Assembly (NCBI RefSeq): GCF_032854445.1
Contig: NC_088295.1
Location: 70,768,028 to 70,832,027 of the forward strand
DNA: 64,000 nucleotides
Direction of reading: 5' to 3'
From: Liolophura sinensis
Lineage: Eukaryota; Mollusca; Polyplacophora; Chitonida; Chitonidae
The notes below the pieces were generated by a model. The model was given only the letters and a program-made list of their open reading frames with translations. It searched no databases and had not been told where the DNA came from. The translations under genes and the position numbers were made by a program. This document shows positions 23,655 to 35,600 of this stretch, one piece after another (position 1 is the first letter of the stretch; every line of letters starts with the position of its first letter).

Positions 23655-23870
23655 TGTCCGTATAATGTGATAGGGTGGGGTGTCATGTTTGGGATGTCAT
23701 GTCTGGGGTGTCATGTCTGGTATCTTCAGGGCTCTGGCGGCAAGAACTCGCTCTGCCACAAGAAAATACAATATATGTACACACATCTAATGACTCCTCG
23801 TCGTTATATGAAAAATTGTTACGTACGAACTAAAAATCCAAGCATACATACATACATATTAATTTGATAA
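23655..23870 (+). mobile_element. SINE related to 56995-57325
   Basis: GGGGTGTCATGT is amplified in a small run, then comes CTGGCGGCAAGAAC and the tail GACTCCTCGTCGTTATATGA, TACGTACGAACTAAAAATCC and (CATA)n. Confidence 0.6.
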
Positions 23871-23924
23871 TGTGCATATGCTTGACCCAGGTCTACTCAA
23901 AACCAGAAGTTGCTTGTCGAAATA

Positions 23925-24272
23925 AATGAACAAACTTGAGGTTTAATATCATACTCAACAATTTTTTAGTCATATGATGACGAAGGAGCTCTTAGAGTGT
24001 TTGCAATGTGCCTCCTTGTTGCAGAACGGATTTCCACCGCTCTTTTATCTAGTGCTGCTTCATTAAGACGACTTACCGAAGGTAAGTAAGCAGCCCTACC
24101 CGAACCATTATACTGATGCGAGTCAACCAGTCGTTGCTCTTCCCCTTAACGCTGAATGCCAAACGAGGACGCCACAACTCCCTCTTTTAACGCCTTAGGT
24201 GTGACCCGACCCAGGATTGACATTGGATCTACAGCCCCTCTACCAACTGAGTCATCGGGGCCGGTCCGTAAT
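23925..24272 (-). mobile_element. Full-length tRNA-derived SINE (family 2)
   Basis: In the minus sense the head has CCCGATGACTCAGTTGGTAG (A box) and a GGATCCAATGTCAATCC region, a body with AGAGCAACGACTGGTTGACT, and a 3' end CTCCTTCGTCATCATATGAC, then TATTAAACCTCAAG. It differs from family 1. Confidence 0.7.
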
Positions 24273-26359
24273 GAATGTAAAAGGAAAATGAATGAATGAA
24301 TGATTTTGGCTTAACGCCACTTAGACAATATTTCAACCATATCATGGCGAAAAAGGAGAAGGATAACATTGTTTTAATACAGTTACTGCATGTTGACATA
24401 TTCATGCAAAAAACTGAGTCAGTTATGGTAATTTTAGGCGGCTAATACCTTAACGGTTACACATGATAAGTTAAAATCCCATATTAATTTAGCTGGTTGA
24501 TCCTATTAGATACTGATGGAGCTTACTCAAATGTTGGTGGAGATGTTTTTAGCTGCTTGATGCTGTCATTTAGATGTTGGCTGAGATGTCATAGGCTCGC
24601 CGACTCACATGCAAGTGAAGGTGTTATTAGATGCGCAATGATATTCGCAGATTGTACAGCAGCAATGTTCTACCTCTTTGATAAATTTGTCAAATCGCTT
24701 TGTTTTCCAGATGCGTGCCAACCAAATATTGTTTGCATCATATATACCAAAGCGGAAATCATTCACCGGAATAAGTTTACAGGTGGATGGAAAAAACCGA
24801 CGTGCTCAGGGTAAGCCACCGACCACTGACAAGCTGTACAGATGAAATACACTGTTAAACCGTTAAGAATGTCCATATAAGTTAACGTTTACCGAAAATG
24901 GGCAGCATCCGATTCAGTAAAGTTTCACTTCACATAAAAGTTTACTTTTGTTATATGAAGGTTAACATTCATTTGGTCATGAGTAAACCTTTACAGAATA
25001 TTTATTTTAAAAGATGCAGTCTAGATATTGTAGTCCTCATTCATACATGTTGCAGTAGGCCTATAGGCCTATAGGCCTATAGGTCTATTTGCTTTAGGAA
25101 AGTAGTCGTTTAATATACATAAAAGCGTCTTACATGGCCAGTTGTAGACTTTCTGCCATTTGGATGGAGAGTGAGATATACCATACTTGAACATGTACAT
25201 GTTTACTGACTGTTACTTACGCAATGTGAAGATTACTATTTCACGTAAAAATACCTTAGTTCACCCTATAAATGCGAACTGTAAACTGTAAAAGGTAAAC
25301 ATTTGTAAGTCTTAACAGTAATCGCTGAACGTTTGCTACAAATTCCAACAGCGTACAGATGTATACATGTACACCATATTGGTAGAAGACAGCTGGTCTT
25401 CAACAAACACTATACTGTGCGAACAGGCACACAAGGGTCATCGACCGCTTATTTTCACTGAGGCCTCACTAACTGTGAGGGTTGGGGAATCTACAAATTT
25501 CTACTTTGAATCGGCACATCGAATATGGTAGCGACTGTAAGGCACGCGCCTTAACTACATTGTCAGAATACGCTCTGTGATCGTTTTAAGGTCAGGTTAT
25601 GTCATAAAGTCAAGGCCTAGCTTACCTGGAGGTTTGTGGTTAGCGGTTTGTGGTTTACTTCAGGTACTCTGGCTCTGGTTCCACCCATAAAACCGATCAC
25701 TATATAATAAATAATATCACTTTCTACAGCTAATATACTATACGGAAAGTATTAAATGTTGTTTAAATGGATCATACTCAGATGATGGTGTAGGTAGCTG
25801 CCTGATGTTGTTACTCGCATGTTGGGGATGGTAATATCACCAACGTTTCACAAAAAAAAGCAAGATTATGGTGTATTCTGAAAATTTCCTGTCCGAGGCT
25901 TGACTTGAAACCGTATTTTACGTGAGTTAAGAACCAAATGTCCAATACGTTAACCACTCGGTCAGGGACCCCTCGTCAGGTATTAAAGCAAGGTAGAAAA
26001 GTAAGCCCAAGAAAATCCCAGTGTCTGTTTAAAACTACTTTACTGAAGTCATTGTCAGAAATTACATGACATCTTACCACCGTCATATTAATGCTTTTTC
26101 TCATATGGCTTGTTCAGTGTTTGTCTACAGTACATTGCTATTGTTCCAAGTGTTCCATTGCCTCGGTGTGTAAAAGAAACGTTCGTTCGCTGCTGCATAT
26201 TTATTGAAAATGACATAAAGCAATATAAAAATACTGAATGCCAAAATGAAGATGGAGTTAGCTTGCCACTACATTTAAACACAGCCCGACCTTCGTGACA
26301 AAAGAAGTAGAAAACCACACAGCCTTAAAACCCTCCAGAAAGCTTAGCTAGACCCTAGC

Positions 26360-26620
26360 TTTATTTATGTTTTTATTTGTTTGATCGGTGTTTTGCGCCG
26401 TTCTCAAGAATGTTTTATTTATATGGTGGGAAGAGTCAGCTCAGGGACCGGAGGACACCCACGCCCTTCACAGACTTTCCTGTGCACGAATGGAGAAGAA
26501 GAGGCCCGACCTTAGCTTTATGACAAGATGTTGTGACAAAAACCTGAACTCAACCCGACAACAGAGTACGCTATGGCAGGGTGATTAACGTCATCGCCTT
26601 TCAGTAACTACCAAGCACGA
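26360..26620 (-). mobile_element. Diverged family 1 SINE
   Basis: TTTGATCGGTGTTTTGCGCC and CTCAAGAATGTTT mark the 3' end of a degenerate copy. The body is only partly alignable. Confidence 0.5.
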
Positions 26621-27333
26621 AGTGCGGGTCCAAACCCTTCAGGACAGGGAATTTGTTCCCTTGTTCTCACTGTTTACCACGCTTCGCCTACCGTATAAGT
26701 AAAATCAATCTTGAGTGTGGCGTTAGGATACAATGAAATAAAAAGGTAAACATAGGTAAAACATAAGTGAATACGGTATTTTAAGCGCCTATGAAATAAA
26801 TAAATAAATAAATAAATCTATCAACTCAGTTGGTCTGTAAATACATTGACGATACACGTACGTGTGTATAACATTGTCAAATCACTGAGGTAATGCTGTC
26901 TTTTCCTAACTGGAACGTGGGTTGAATGAATAGGAATATAACGAATCCCCCATTGGCAGTATTTCAGCCAAACTATGGCGACAAATATACTTGAATATCT
27001 CCTTCAGCGTTTTTTTTTGCGTGCAAACTGAACGATTTTGTGGCTAAAGCCCTGTATAAGTTGTACATGAACAACAATTAAAATAATAATACGGGCGGTG
27101 TTTACAATAAACAGCGCCTTCATGGCAGGCGTATCCATGAATTTGCAGGAATACAATAACCCCAGTTTTGATCCAATGCTCCCGATGAATCCATAATCAT
27201 GCATTAATGTGAGTAAAACCACCGTTACTCCAAAAATCAAAACGCGCACACATGGGACATAGTTTTTTTAAGTATTTTTTTTTTATTTTTTTACAGCCGC
27301 GGCCGACTCAACAACTTGCTGACTACTCGATGG

Positions 27334-27756
27334 TTTATTGTTACATTCACGTGACAGATAGATCACAAGAACAAAGAAATAGTGCAAAGAATATCTCGAG
27401 CCATACCAAGGGATATGTCCAATTGTAGTACAGGGAAACAATGGCAGTGTTTGGTTTTTCAAATATCACAGAATGTTTGAGGTCTACATAGTTGGACCGT
27501 TGCGTTTCACGTATCTTCATTCAACTGTGGACGTCTGGAGAAACCCACTGGGGTAGTCTACCCAAACATTGTCTCCTTTTCCCTGTCGGAACTAGTATAA
27601 ACATCTTTACCCCCGTCACTTCGTATACTCGATCCACGTAATACCCCTGGTCCACGGTGACACTGAACAATTGTCAAGATGGTAGAAAACAGCATGGTAG
27701 ATTGATAATTGCCGGTCGGCCTGGGCTGACTAGAGTTCGGTATATCTGCTCCTAGG
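27334..27756 (-). other. Gene B 3'UTR with AATAAA signal (predicted)
   Basis: Downstream of the TAA stop the first clear sense-strand AATAAA is at 27339-27334, about 420 nt on. A second lies in an A-rich tract at 27282-27287. The cleavage site cannot be fixed from sequence. Confidence 0.45.
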
Positions 27757-29641
27757 TTACCGGAAGCAGACTGGACCAAGCTCGATGCCGAACTCTTGGT
27801 TCTCAGCACCAATGTCACGGACAAACATATCTGTCACTGGTAGCCAGCGCGAGTGTCTCGTGCTAATTTCAATAACTGTTTTGTCCCAGGTGTTGGTCTT
27901 ATCCTGTAAAAATACAAAACAAAACAGTGTTTTTGTAATATATAGTATTCCTAAGATTAGGGGTATGATCCTAATACACTGAATCCTGAAAAAATTACAG
28001 CAGGGAAACTTTCATTAATAGCCTAGATATCGCCTGAATATACTATTACATGTTACTCTAATCAATACTTTCAAACATTAACGAACTGTAAATACAAGAC
28101 GGCTGTTAAAGATACCACACGTTTTACACAAAGCAAAGTGATAATTTACAGTTAAGGTAATATAGTATACATGTCTTCAAAATGAACAAATCTAGGCGTA
28201 GTATCAGATATTCGTATATATCAATCGTTCATCATAATTATTTTGTGTCATTTTTAATTAATAGATTTGTGCAGCTCTCATATATACATTACCTTGCAAC
28301 CATCAAATTTAACAGCATATCTCTTCTTGGGATTTTCATCAAAAGGTGTTATCGTCTCTCCGTCAAATCGTTCCAGCATTACAGCCATGTCGCTGACATA
28401 GTCGTTGGTCGTTGAATCTCCGTAGGCAACAGAGTTGCGGCAGTGATAGGTGACGTTCTGATAAGCGTGTCCACTCAGGAGCTGGAGGAAACGGATCTGG
28501 GAGCCTTCAGCCTTGTAATAGAACTGAAATCACAGTGCCAAATTAGTTAACTAAGTCTTTCTCTGCTGAAAATTGTCATGAAATTTTGACCGTTTACGTA
28601 CAACTGATAGTGTTTAAGTAGAATAAAATCGAGTAACTCCAGATAAACTATCTGCATACTTGTAAAACAAAGGACGCACAAGGAAGAAATAGAACATTTG
28701 TTACGTAGGTAATAAAATCTGAGAGGTAAAGATGGAACCCCTTTATAGCTTTCCCACACAGTACCAAAAAAAAAACAAAGCATAAATGTGAGACAGCGCC
28801 AAGAAGAAATACTTAATCATGGAAAGCCATTTAAAAAGTGTCCCAAGTACTACACAGTTGTCTTTCTCAACTAGTGAGACATCCCAGTATCGACCTACCT
28901 TCCTGCTGCTCATCTCCACAAATGACATGTGGTCAATGGGCGTCTCTGTGGACCACCGTTGTCGGTCACTCTGAAAACAAAATCGAACAAACCTTTGTTA
29001 CTATTGATTGCATATGAACTGTGACTCCCACTGAATGTCATAACTCCGGAAAATGACAAGCACTGTATCTTTGATTTTACATTTCTGCTTTATTAAACCA
29101 TCTACACAATGTTAATATATCAATTGCATAATGTTATATTATGACATGGCAGTTTTCATGCAATCTTTTTAAAATACATTATGTATGTTGGTTTGATCCT
29201 TACCATGCTTGGCTGTGGTAGAATGCAGGTTTCCATCGTTGATATCTTACAGTATACCTGGAAGCTGTCGGCCAGTCTGCCTTGGTTGGGATCCACCCAG
29301 TACATACCTGAAGTGCGAAACGTTTAGAAGTATATTCAAAGAAGTTGCAATTCCACAATTACAATTTTTTAGCATTAGAATTACGAAGACTGAAAAGAAA
29401 GTACTAAAAATGGAATAGATGGAATACAGTACTACAGTACTGCTGAAGTTCTAGAGCACACATTATCGCCAAAACGAAAGGTAGGAATGTAAGGTCGGAT
29501 TTTCAGCATACCATCCTGAAGATCAAGGCCAGGGTTTGAAACGACCAAGTCTCTGCATGAACGAGCAGGGGCATCCTGTTGTCCAGTAGGTGCCTTGATC
29601 TGCTCCATGATGCTGGCGATGTCAGTGACGTCAACGATGTC
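27757..29641 (-). CDS. Gene B COLFI C-propeptide
   Basis: The exons are 29512-29641 (130 nt), 29204-29307 (104), 28899-28970 (72), 28293-28523 (231) and 27757-27903 (147 with stop). The domain directs chain selection and trimerisation in the ER. Visible landmarks are [15 protein letters not shown] (coiled-coil stalk region), [16 protein letters not shown] with a following Asp (calcium site residues), NVTYHC (N-glycosylation sequon, as NIT in human), VKFDGC and the terminal GPVCFR. Only six cysteines are present. The C2 position (LKMC in human) is LVVS and the C3 position (PNQGC) is PNQGR, so the two interchain cysteines are absent while all intrachain ones remain. Confidence 0.95.
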
Positions 29642-32600
29642 CTAAAACAATGCATTAATGAACTCGTGAGTGTGTCTTCAATGGTCAAGCTTTCAAAAAC
29701 TTACAAACCCAAAAGAAAGCACACCTGTTTAAAAATACACTCATATAAGGGACGATTCTCTTTTAAAGATTATTTTGTGGAGAAAACATTACGGCACAAT
29801 TTGAATGAGTGCATGTACCGCACAAAATACACAGTTTAAAAGGGTACCAGGAGGTATGAGGTTGAAATATATACTGTGTTTTAAATGGGAGAACGTTTGG
29901 TAATGTTCTTCCGAGGGCAGAATGTATGAATAGACTAATATACCAATATTTGTGTATCATACGTATATAATGAACAAAAACAGGACGGAATCGAAATTTA
30001 TTATGACTTCCTGTAAGTCCCTGATTCTTGGAATGTTGATGTACTGAAGATTTGTGACGTCAATAAACTTAGCGATATTATGTAATCAGTCAGACTGCAG
30101 AATGAAGCACAAATCGTGCTTAGTACCGTGTGTATGTCTAAAGTCTAGGTAGCATAAAATAACGAAAGCTAAAACTTACTGGTCTAGCTTCATCACCTCT
30201 GTACTGAAATGAGAGAGAAAATGTTAATTTAAGTTGGTTTATTGGTTGACCCATTGTTCAGCAATTTTCCAGCCATACTACATGTATGAGCTTTCATCAA
30301 TAATATCATCGTCGATATAGATACGTAGAGTAACAATTTACTTATTAATCAAATTAGTCTTTGCCAGACTAATTCCACCCTTAATTCCAGAAATTTACTG
30401 TAAATTATTTCTATCAGGCAGAACAAAGAATATATCGACACATATTGCAATGAAATGAAAGATGACTTCATCCTATTTCAACTGTTAATTCCAGGAATTT
30501 CTGTATTTCTTTCTTTCTTTCTGACTGAACAAAGATTTTACTGAAATATATTACAAAGCAATAATAAAAGCTGAATTCCAGAAATTTTCAGCAATTGTTT
30601 CTTTCAGAGCTATGATTATGTGGAAATATTTTGCAATACAATAAAAGTGGCTTTATCTGATTTTTAGAATCAAACTTTTTGTAAAAAGAGAGATGAGTTT
30701 GAATACGTACGTAATAGGCGGGATCAGGTCCCTTCTCTTGGGAAATGGCTGGTGGTCTGTAAGCTGGAGCGCCAGGGGGACCCTACAACAAAAACACAAA
30801 TTTAATGAGTTAATAATTCGCCTTAACACGCACCGATTTGGAAACTTAGGCATGGCATAACTGTTCTTACGTTTTACCATTCTCTTATTTTGAATTAGAA
30901 TAGAACTATAACTACATGTCAGAATGTTTTATCAACGACACCCAAATCAGGTTTTTATTTCAGATTTGAGAAGGTTGAAAAAGTTAAGCTGTACTTACTG
31001 GTCGTCCAGCTGGGCCGGGTGGACCTGGTGGTCCCTGAAATAGATAACATAGCACACATAAGACTTAAAGTTCAAAGTACAACCTTCAAATGAAAGATCA
31101 GAGCATACTGAATTGTGCGACAGAAAATATTAAACTTCTGATAAGACAGTTTATTTACTGCTATCAAACTCATAAATGAATTGATTACTAATATATATTT
31201 TGTCTATTTTACATCCAGTTTATGGGATCATTGAAGGCGCTTGCTACTTACAGGTCGTCCATCATCACCGGAAGGACCGCGTTGACCCTAAGAGAAAGGA
31301 ATATAGAGAATTAGACAGAAGTGAAACATAGGCAAACAATCAGGCAGGAATTGCATATGCAGTTAAGTAAAAAAAAATGGGACGAAATATAAACAGGGAA
31401 GAGTATTTCCGAAGAAAATCAACTTGAAATTAATGAACCGATGCTACATCATTAAATATTGTCAATATGCTGATTAAGAAGGTTAAGAAGTTCAACTCAC
31501 TGGAGGTCCGTTAACACCTGGGGGTCCGTTGTCTCCATCTTTACCTGGGGGTCCTCGACTTCCAGTGGAGCCCTACAACACAGGTGCAGATACAAAGACG
31601 CTTCAAACAAGGCGGCACCCATTTGTTTTAACTGAACATGGTATGGCATTTCCTTAAAATTATTTCATTTATTTATTTATTTATTTATTTGATTGGTGTT
31701 TTACGCCGTACTCAAGAATATTTCACATACGAAGGCGGCCAGCATTATGGTACGAGGAAACCGGGCCTAGGGAAACCCACGACCATCCGCATATTGCTGA
31801 AAGACCTTATGGCCAGAGAGGAGCTGGACTTGAGCTCACAGCGACAGCATTGGTGAGAGGCTTCTGGGTCATTACGTTGTGCTAGCGAGCTAACCCTTAT
31901 AATTAATATTAATTTATTAAATTTACGTGAAGAACCAGAACAACTATAATTCTAACTCTGGACGTTACAATTGGCTTATCCTCAGAGAAGTTGAGGCTAT
32001 TTGTTTTTGAAAGTCAGTACTTACAGGTGGTCCCTGAGATCCGGGTTGGCCGGGTGGGCCGAGCTCTCCGGGTTGTCCGGCAGGTCCGGGTAGACCCTGG
32101 AATCCGGGCAAGCCAACGTGCCCCTTGGCTCCCTATGTAAGGAAAGAGGTAAGAAGTGGAAATCACTAACTCTTTCTTAATCATTTCGGAAAACTTTATG
32201 TTTACACATATTGGTTTGATTACAAAGAGAACTTTGTAATTTACAATAACGGTTGGCAATAATGAAATGCAGAATATAGTGAGAAATAAGTTTGCATTAG
32301 AGCTACAAAGACTTGAGTATAGATGGAGACTTACATGAGCACCTTGACTTCCTCTCTCTCCCTGAGCTCCTTGTGCTCCAGTGGCTCCCTGAAATGAATA
32401 CGGCGTTCGGTTAGGTGTGATGAAGTAGGGATCACAGAACGTCATTGCAATCTTCAAATCTAACAGGAAAATTGAGAGGAAATTATCGAAGCATAGCCTT
32501 ACACAGTTATGAGATGTTGGCTCATGTTTGTTCAGATTCAAACAATTAACAGACTCACATTTTCGAAACGGAAATTTTGCATTCTTCGGTGAGAAAGGCT

Positions 32601-35600
32601 TGTACACTTTAAGTCTTGGGTAAAACAATGATTCACATCGTAAGCAGACTGTAAGAGTTGAAGTGCAGCATACTTACAGTATTACCGCGCGCGCCTTGTG
32701 GACCTTGTGCACCTTGAGAGCCTGTCTCTCCCTACAACAGGAAAATGTAAAATGTAATGTAAAACATAAAAACGTTTTAACGAATTTTAATTCTAAAATA
32801 AATTTGAAGACTCAGTCGTCATTAAAATTGACGAGTGGCCAATCACTGTTCAGTGGTCAGTCACTATTCAATGGTTAATCACTGTTCAATGGTGAAACAC
32901 TATTCAGTTGTCAATCACTGTTTAGTGATCTATCACTGTTCAATGAACATCAATGGCCAATCACTGATCATAGGCCAATCACTGTTCTGTAGCCAATCAT
33001 TGTTCAGTTGTCAGTCACTACTTCGTGATCTATCACTGTTCAATGGCCAATCACCATTCAGTGGTAAAACACTATTCAGTGGTCAGTCACTGTTCAGTGA
33101 TCCATCACTATTCAGTGGTCTAGCACTATCCAGTGGTGTATCACTATTCAAATGAGTACATATCTTCTTACTCCATCGCAGTGTTCTAAATGTGGCTGTC
33201 TTCAGAGTACCCTGAAATTACATGTGTAATTCCACCTGGAGTAAAAAATAGGTGCTTACCCTCTCTCCTCTCTGTCCCTCATCTCCTTGAGGTCCAGCGG
33301 GACCGGGCATACCCTGAAAGCAAACCCAGAAATTAATCATCTGCAAAACGCAATTACAGGAAAGTTAAATGTTAAGACGGGCATTTCAACACATAATGAA
33401 AAACATATACAACATTAACGGACAAACGAGAAACAGCAAATGCTGACAGAAGATTCCATGGTTTCCGTGTTATATCATTGATGAGGTTTTTCTTAGGTGA
33501 ATGGTTGCAGGAGAGATATATCAGATACTGACCTGAAGTCCTGGTAGACCTTGGCTACCCTGTTCTCCCTGAGGGCCCAACGATCCCCTCTCTCCGGGAC
33601 GGCCTGGGACACCAGGGGCGCCATCTTTACCTGCAGCACCCTACAATATGAACAGTAATCTTCATTTAGTAAAATTAACAAAATGACAAAATACGACCGG
33701 GTTAATTTAACAAACTTTTAAAGTCATTAGTACTTAGTTATATAAAACAAACGATAGATGTAACATGCGCTAAATACTAGCACGTAGTTTAAAAGGCTAC
33801 TTACGTCATTACCGCGTTCACCGCTAGCTCCGGGGATTCCTGGCGGACCGGGAGGACCAACAGCTCCGGGGGCCCCGTCTTTACCAGATGGACCCATGTC
33901 GCCATTTTCGCCCTGTCCAACACAGAAGGTCTCATATTCAAGATTTCGCCGGTTACGTGAAACCGTTTGCCAACTACCACATTGTCGTCACTTTTCTGGT
34001 TTTACTCTCCATGCCGTAGTCTTTTATATAATAGTTATTCGCTACGGGGAAATGGCCTGGCCTAGTACAGTGAAAATATACAAAAAAAAACAATGTACAA
34101 TTTAGCATTTAATCTTCCGCTGGAAATAGTTATAATCTGCTTACCCTTGCACCAAGGGCGCCGATGGGCCCACGCTCTCCCTGGACACCGGGAACACCTG
34201 GAGACCCCACTTCTCCCTGGCTGCCAGCAGGTCCAGTCGCGCCTGGGGGACCCTGAAACAATAAGTAAATCATTGCATATGAAAAGGAATACATTTGTGG
34301 GCACAGAATAAATTTCCATTTGGAATAGTTAGAACTCTGGCTATTTTGTAAGGTATCCCGAATACAGCTAATGATGAATGAGATCGATGTGATGGACTGA
34401 GCCGTAAAGAAAATCAGAAAGTTCTATATACTATATGCCTTATTAACTAATTAAAGTTATTGCCTTCTGCATGATTGGTTAGTGAAAAAGCCATTTCAGG
34501 GCCTAGATACTAAGATTTTGTGGTAGATGACTTATATCCTTGATGGTCATGTTCACTGTTTTCATCTACCAGACTACTCCTGACATAGACAGCTATATCT
34601 CTGTCCCTTCAGCTCAGAAGGGAAAACAAACACAGACGTTGATTAACAAGGCCGTTAATGAACAAATGCTGTCAACTTACCGGCCTGCCGTCCTCGCCGG
34701 ATTCTCCTCTCTGTCCTGGTTGTCCGGGAACTCCGGGTTCTCCGGCTTCTCCAGAAGGTCCAGGGGGGCCAGTCTCACCTCGGGCACCCTACAATAAGAG
34801 TTGTTCACTCATTGTTCTGCTATAAGCACTATGTGATTGTGAATGTGCTTAAATAAGTCATTCATATAAATGTACAGTAGTATATCCTGGAATGAGTAAC
34901 TATGCATTAGCTTATACCCCCTGTGGTGTGGAGGTCTATACTGATTCATGACGTTGTCCAAACATAATAACTTGAAAGTACCATCAAGTCAGCATGAAAG
35001 GAAATACTCACAGTGCTTGTTTCAAACAAATGTGCACATTTTGTTGTAAACTGTTTTCATCGAAAAGGAAAACTTACAGGAGCGCCTTCTCCTCCGGGAG
35101 GACCCTGCGGCCCAGTGGGGCCGTCAGGGCCTGAGGGACCTTGTGGGCCTGGATTGCCGGGTGTGCCTGGGGTTCCTGCATTACCTGGGGGTCCGGCATC
35201 TCCGCGACCTCCACGTCGGCCTGGGGTACCATCGTTACCCTACAAAAGCGTCAAAGAAACATCACCATACTTCGTACATGTAAAATTATTCTCCTACAGG
35301 CTTATCGCACACTTAATACCGTATTTTCTATTTGCTTTTAATATATCGTTACACAGCAAACCGATTAAACACTTGAGTATTTGATAATGCGCAATAAGGC
35401 ATCTTAGTACTGAGTGAGTAAACAACTTACTGGTGCTCCTGTAGCTCCGGGCTCGCCTGGGCGTCCAACATCACCAGGATCCCCCTGTAAAAATAGCGCA
35501 CGACTGTCAAGTAAAGATATATATTAACAATCTGGAACACAATACTCGAGATTTGAAAGCTTGAAGGCTTAATCTATAATTCTTCATTCAGCCAATCTTT

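Larger units (their letters stand above)
17180..27333. other. Intergenic region between gene B and gene A
   Basis: This is about 10 kb of AT-rich DNA. Short open frames occur on both strands, but none has recognisable domains or convincing splice structure. The longest, 24497-24814 (+), is 105 codons with no known motif. SINE copies are listed separately. Minor repeats are a two-copy repeat of about 55 bp at 23290-23390, a GGCCTATA run at 25057-25085 and short AAAT arrays at 23545-23570 and 26795-26818. Confidence 0.6.

Noticed and set aside
35013-35384. Pro/Gly-rich plus-strand frame resembling collagen
   Set aside because: Antisense of GGN-CCN codons also reads as Gly/Pro-rich. The true exon is 35078-35239 on the minus strand with good splice sites.
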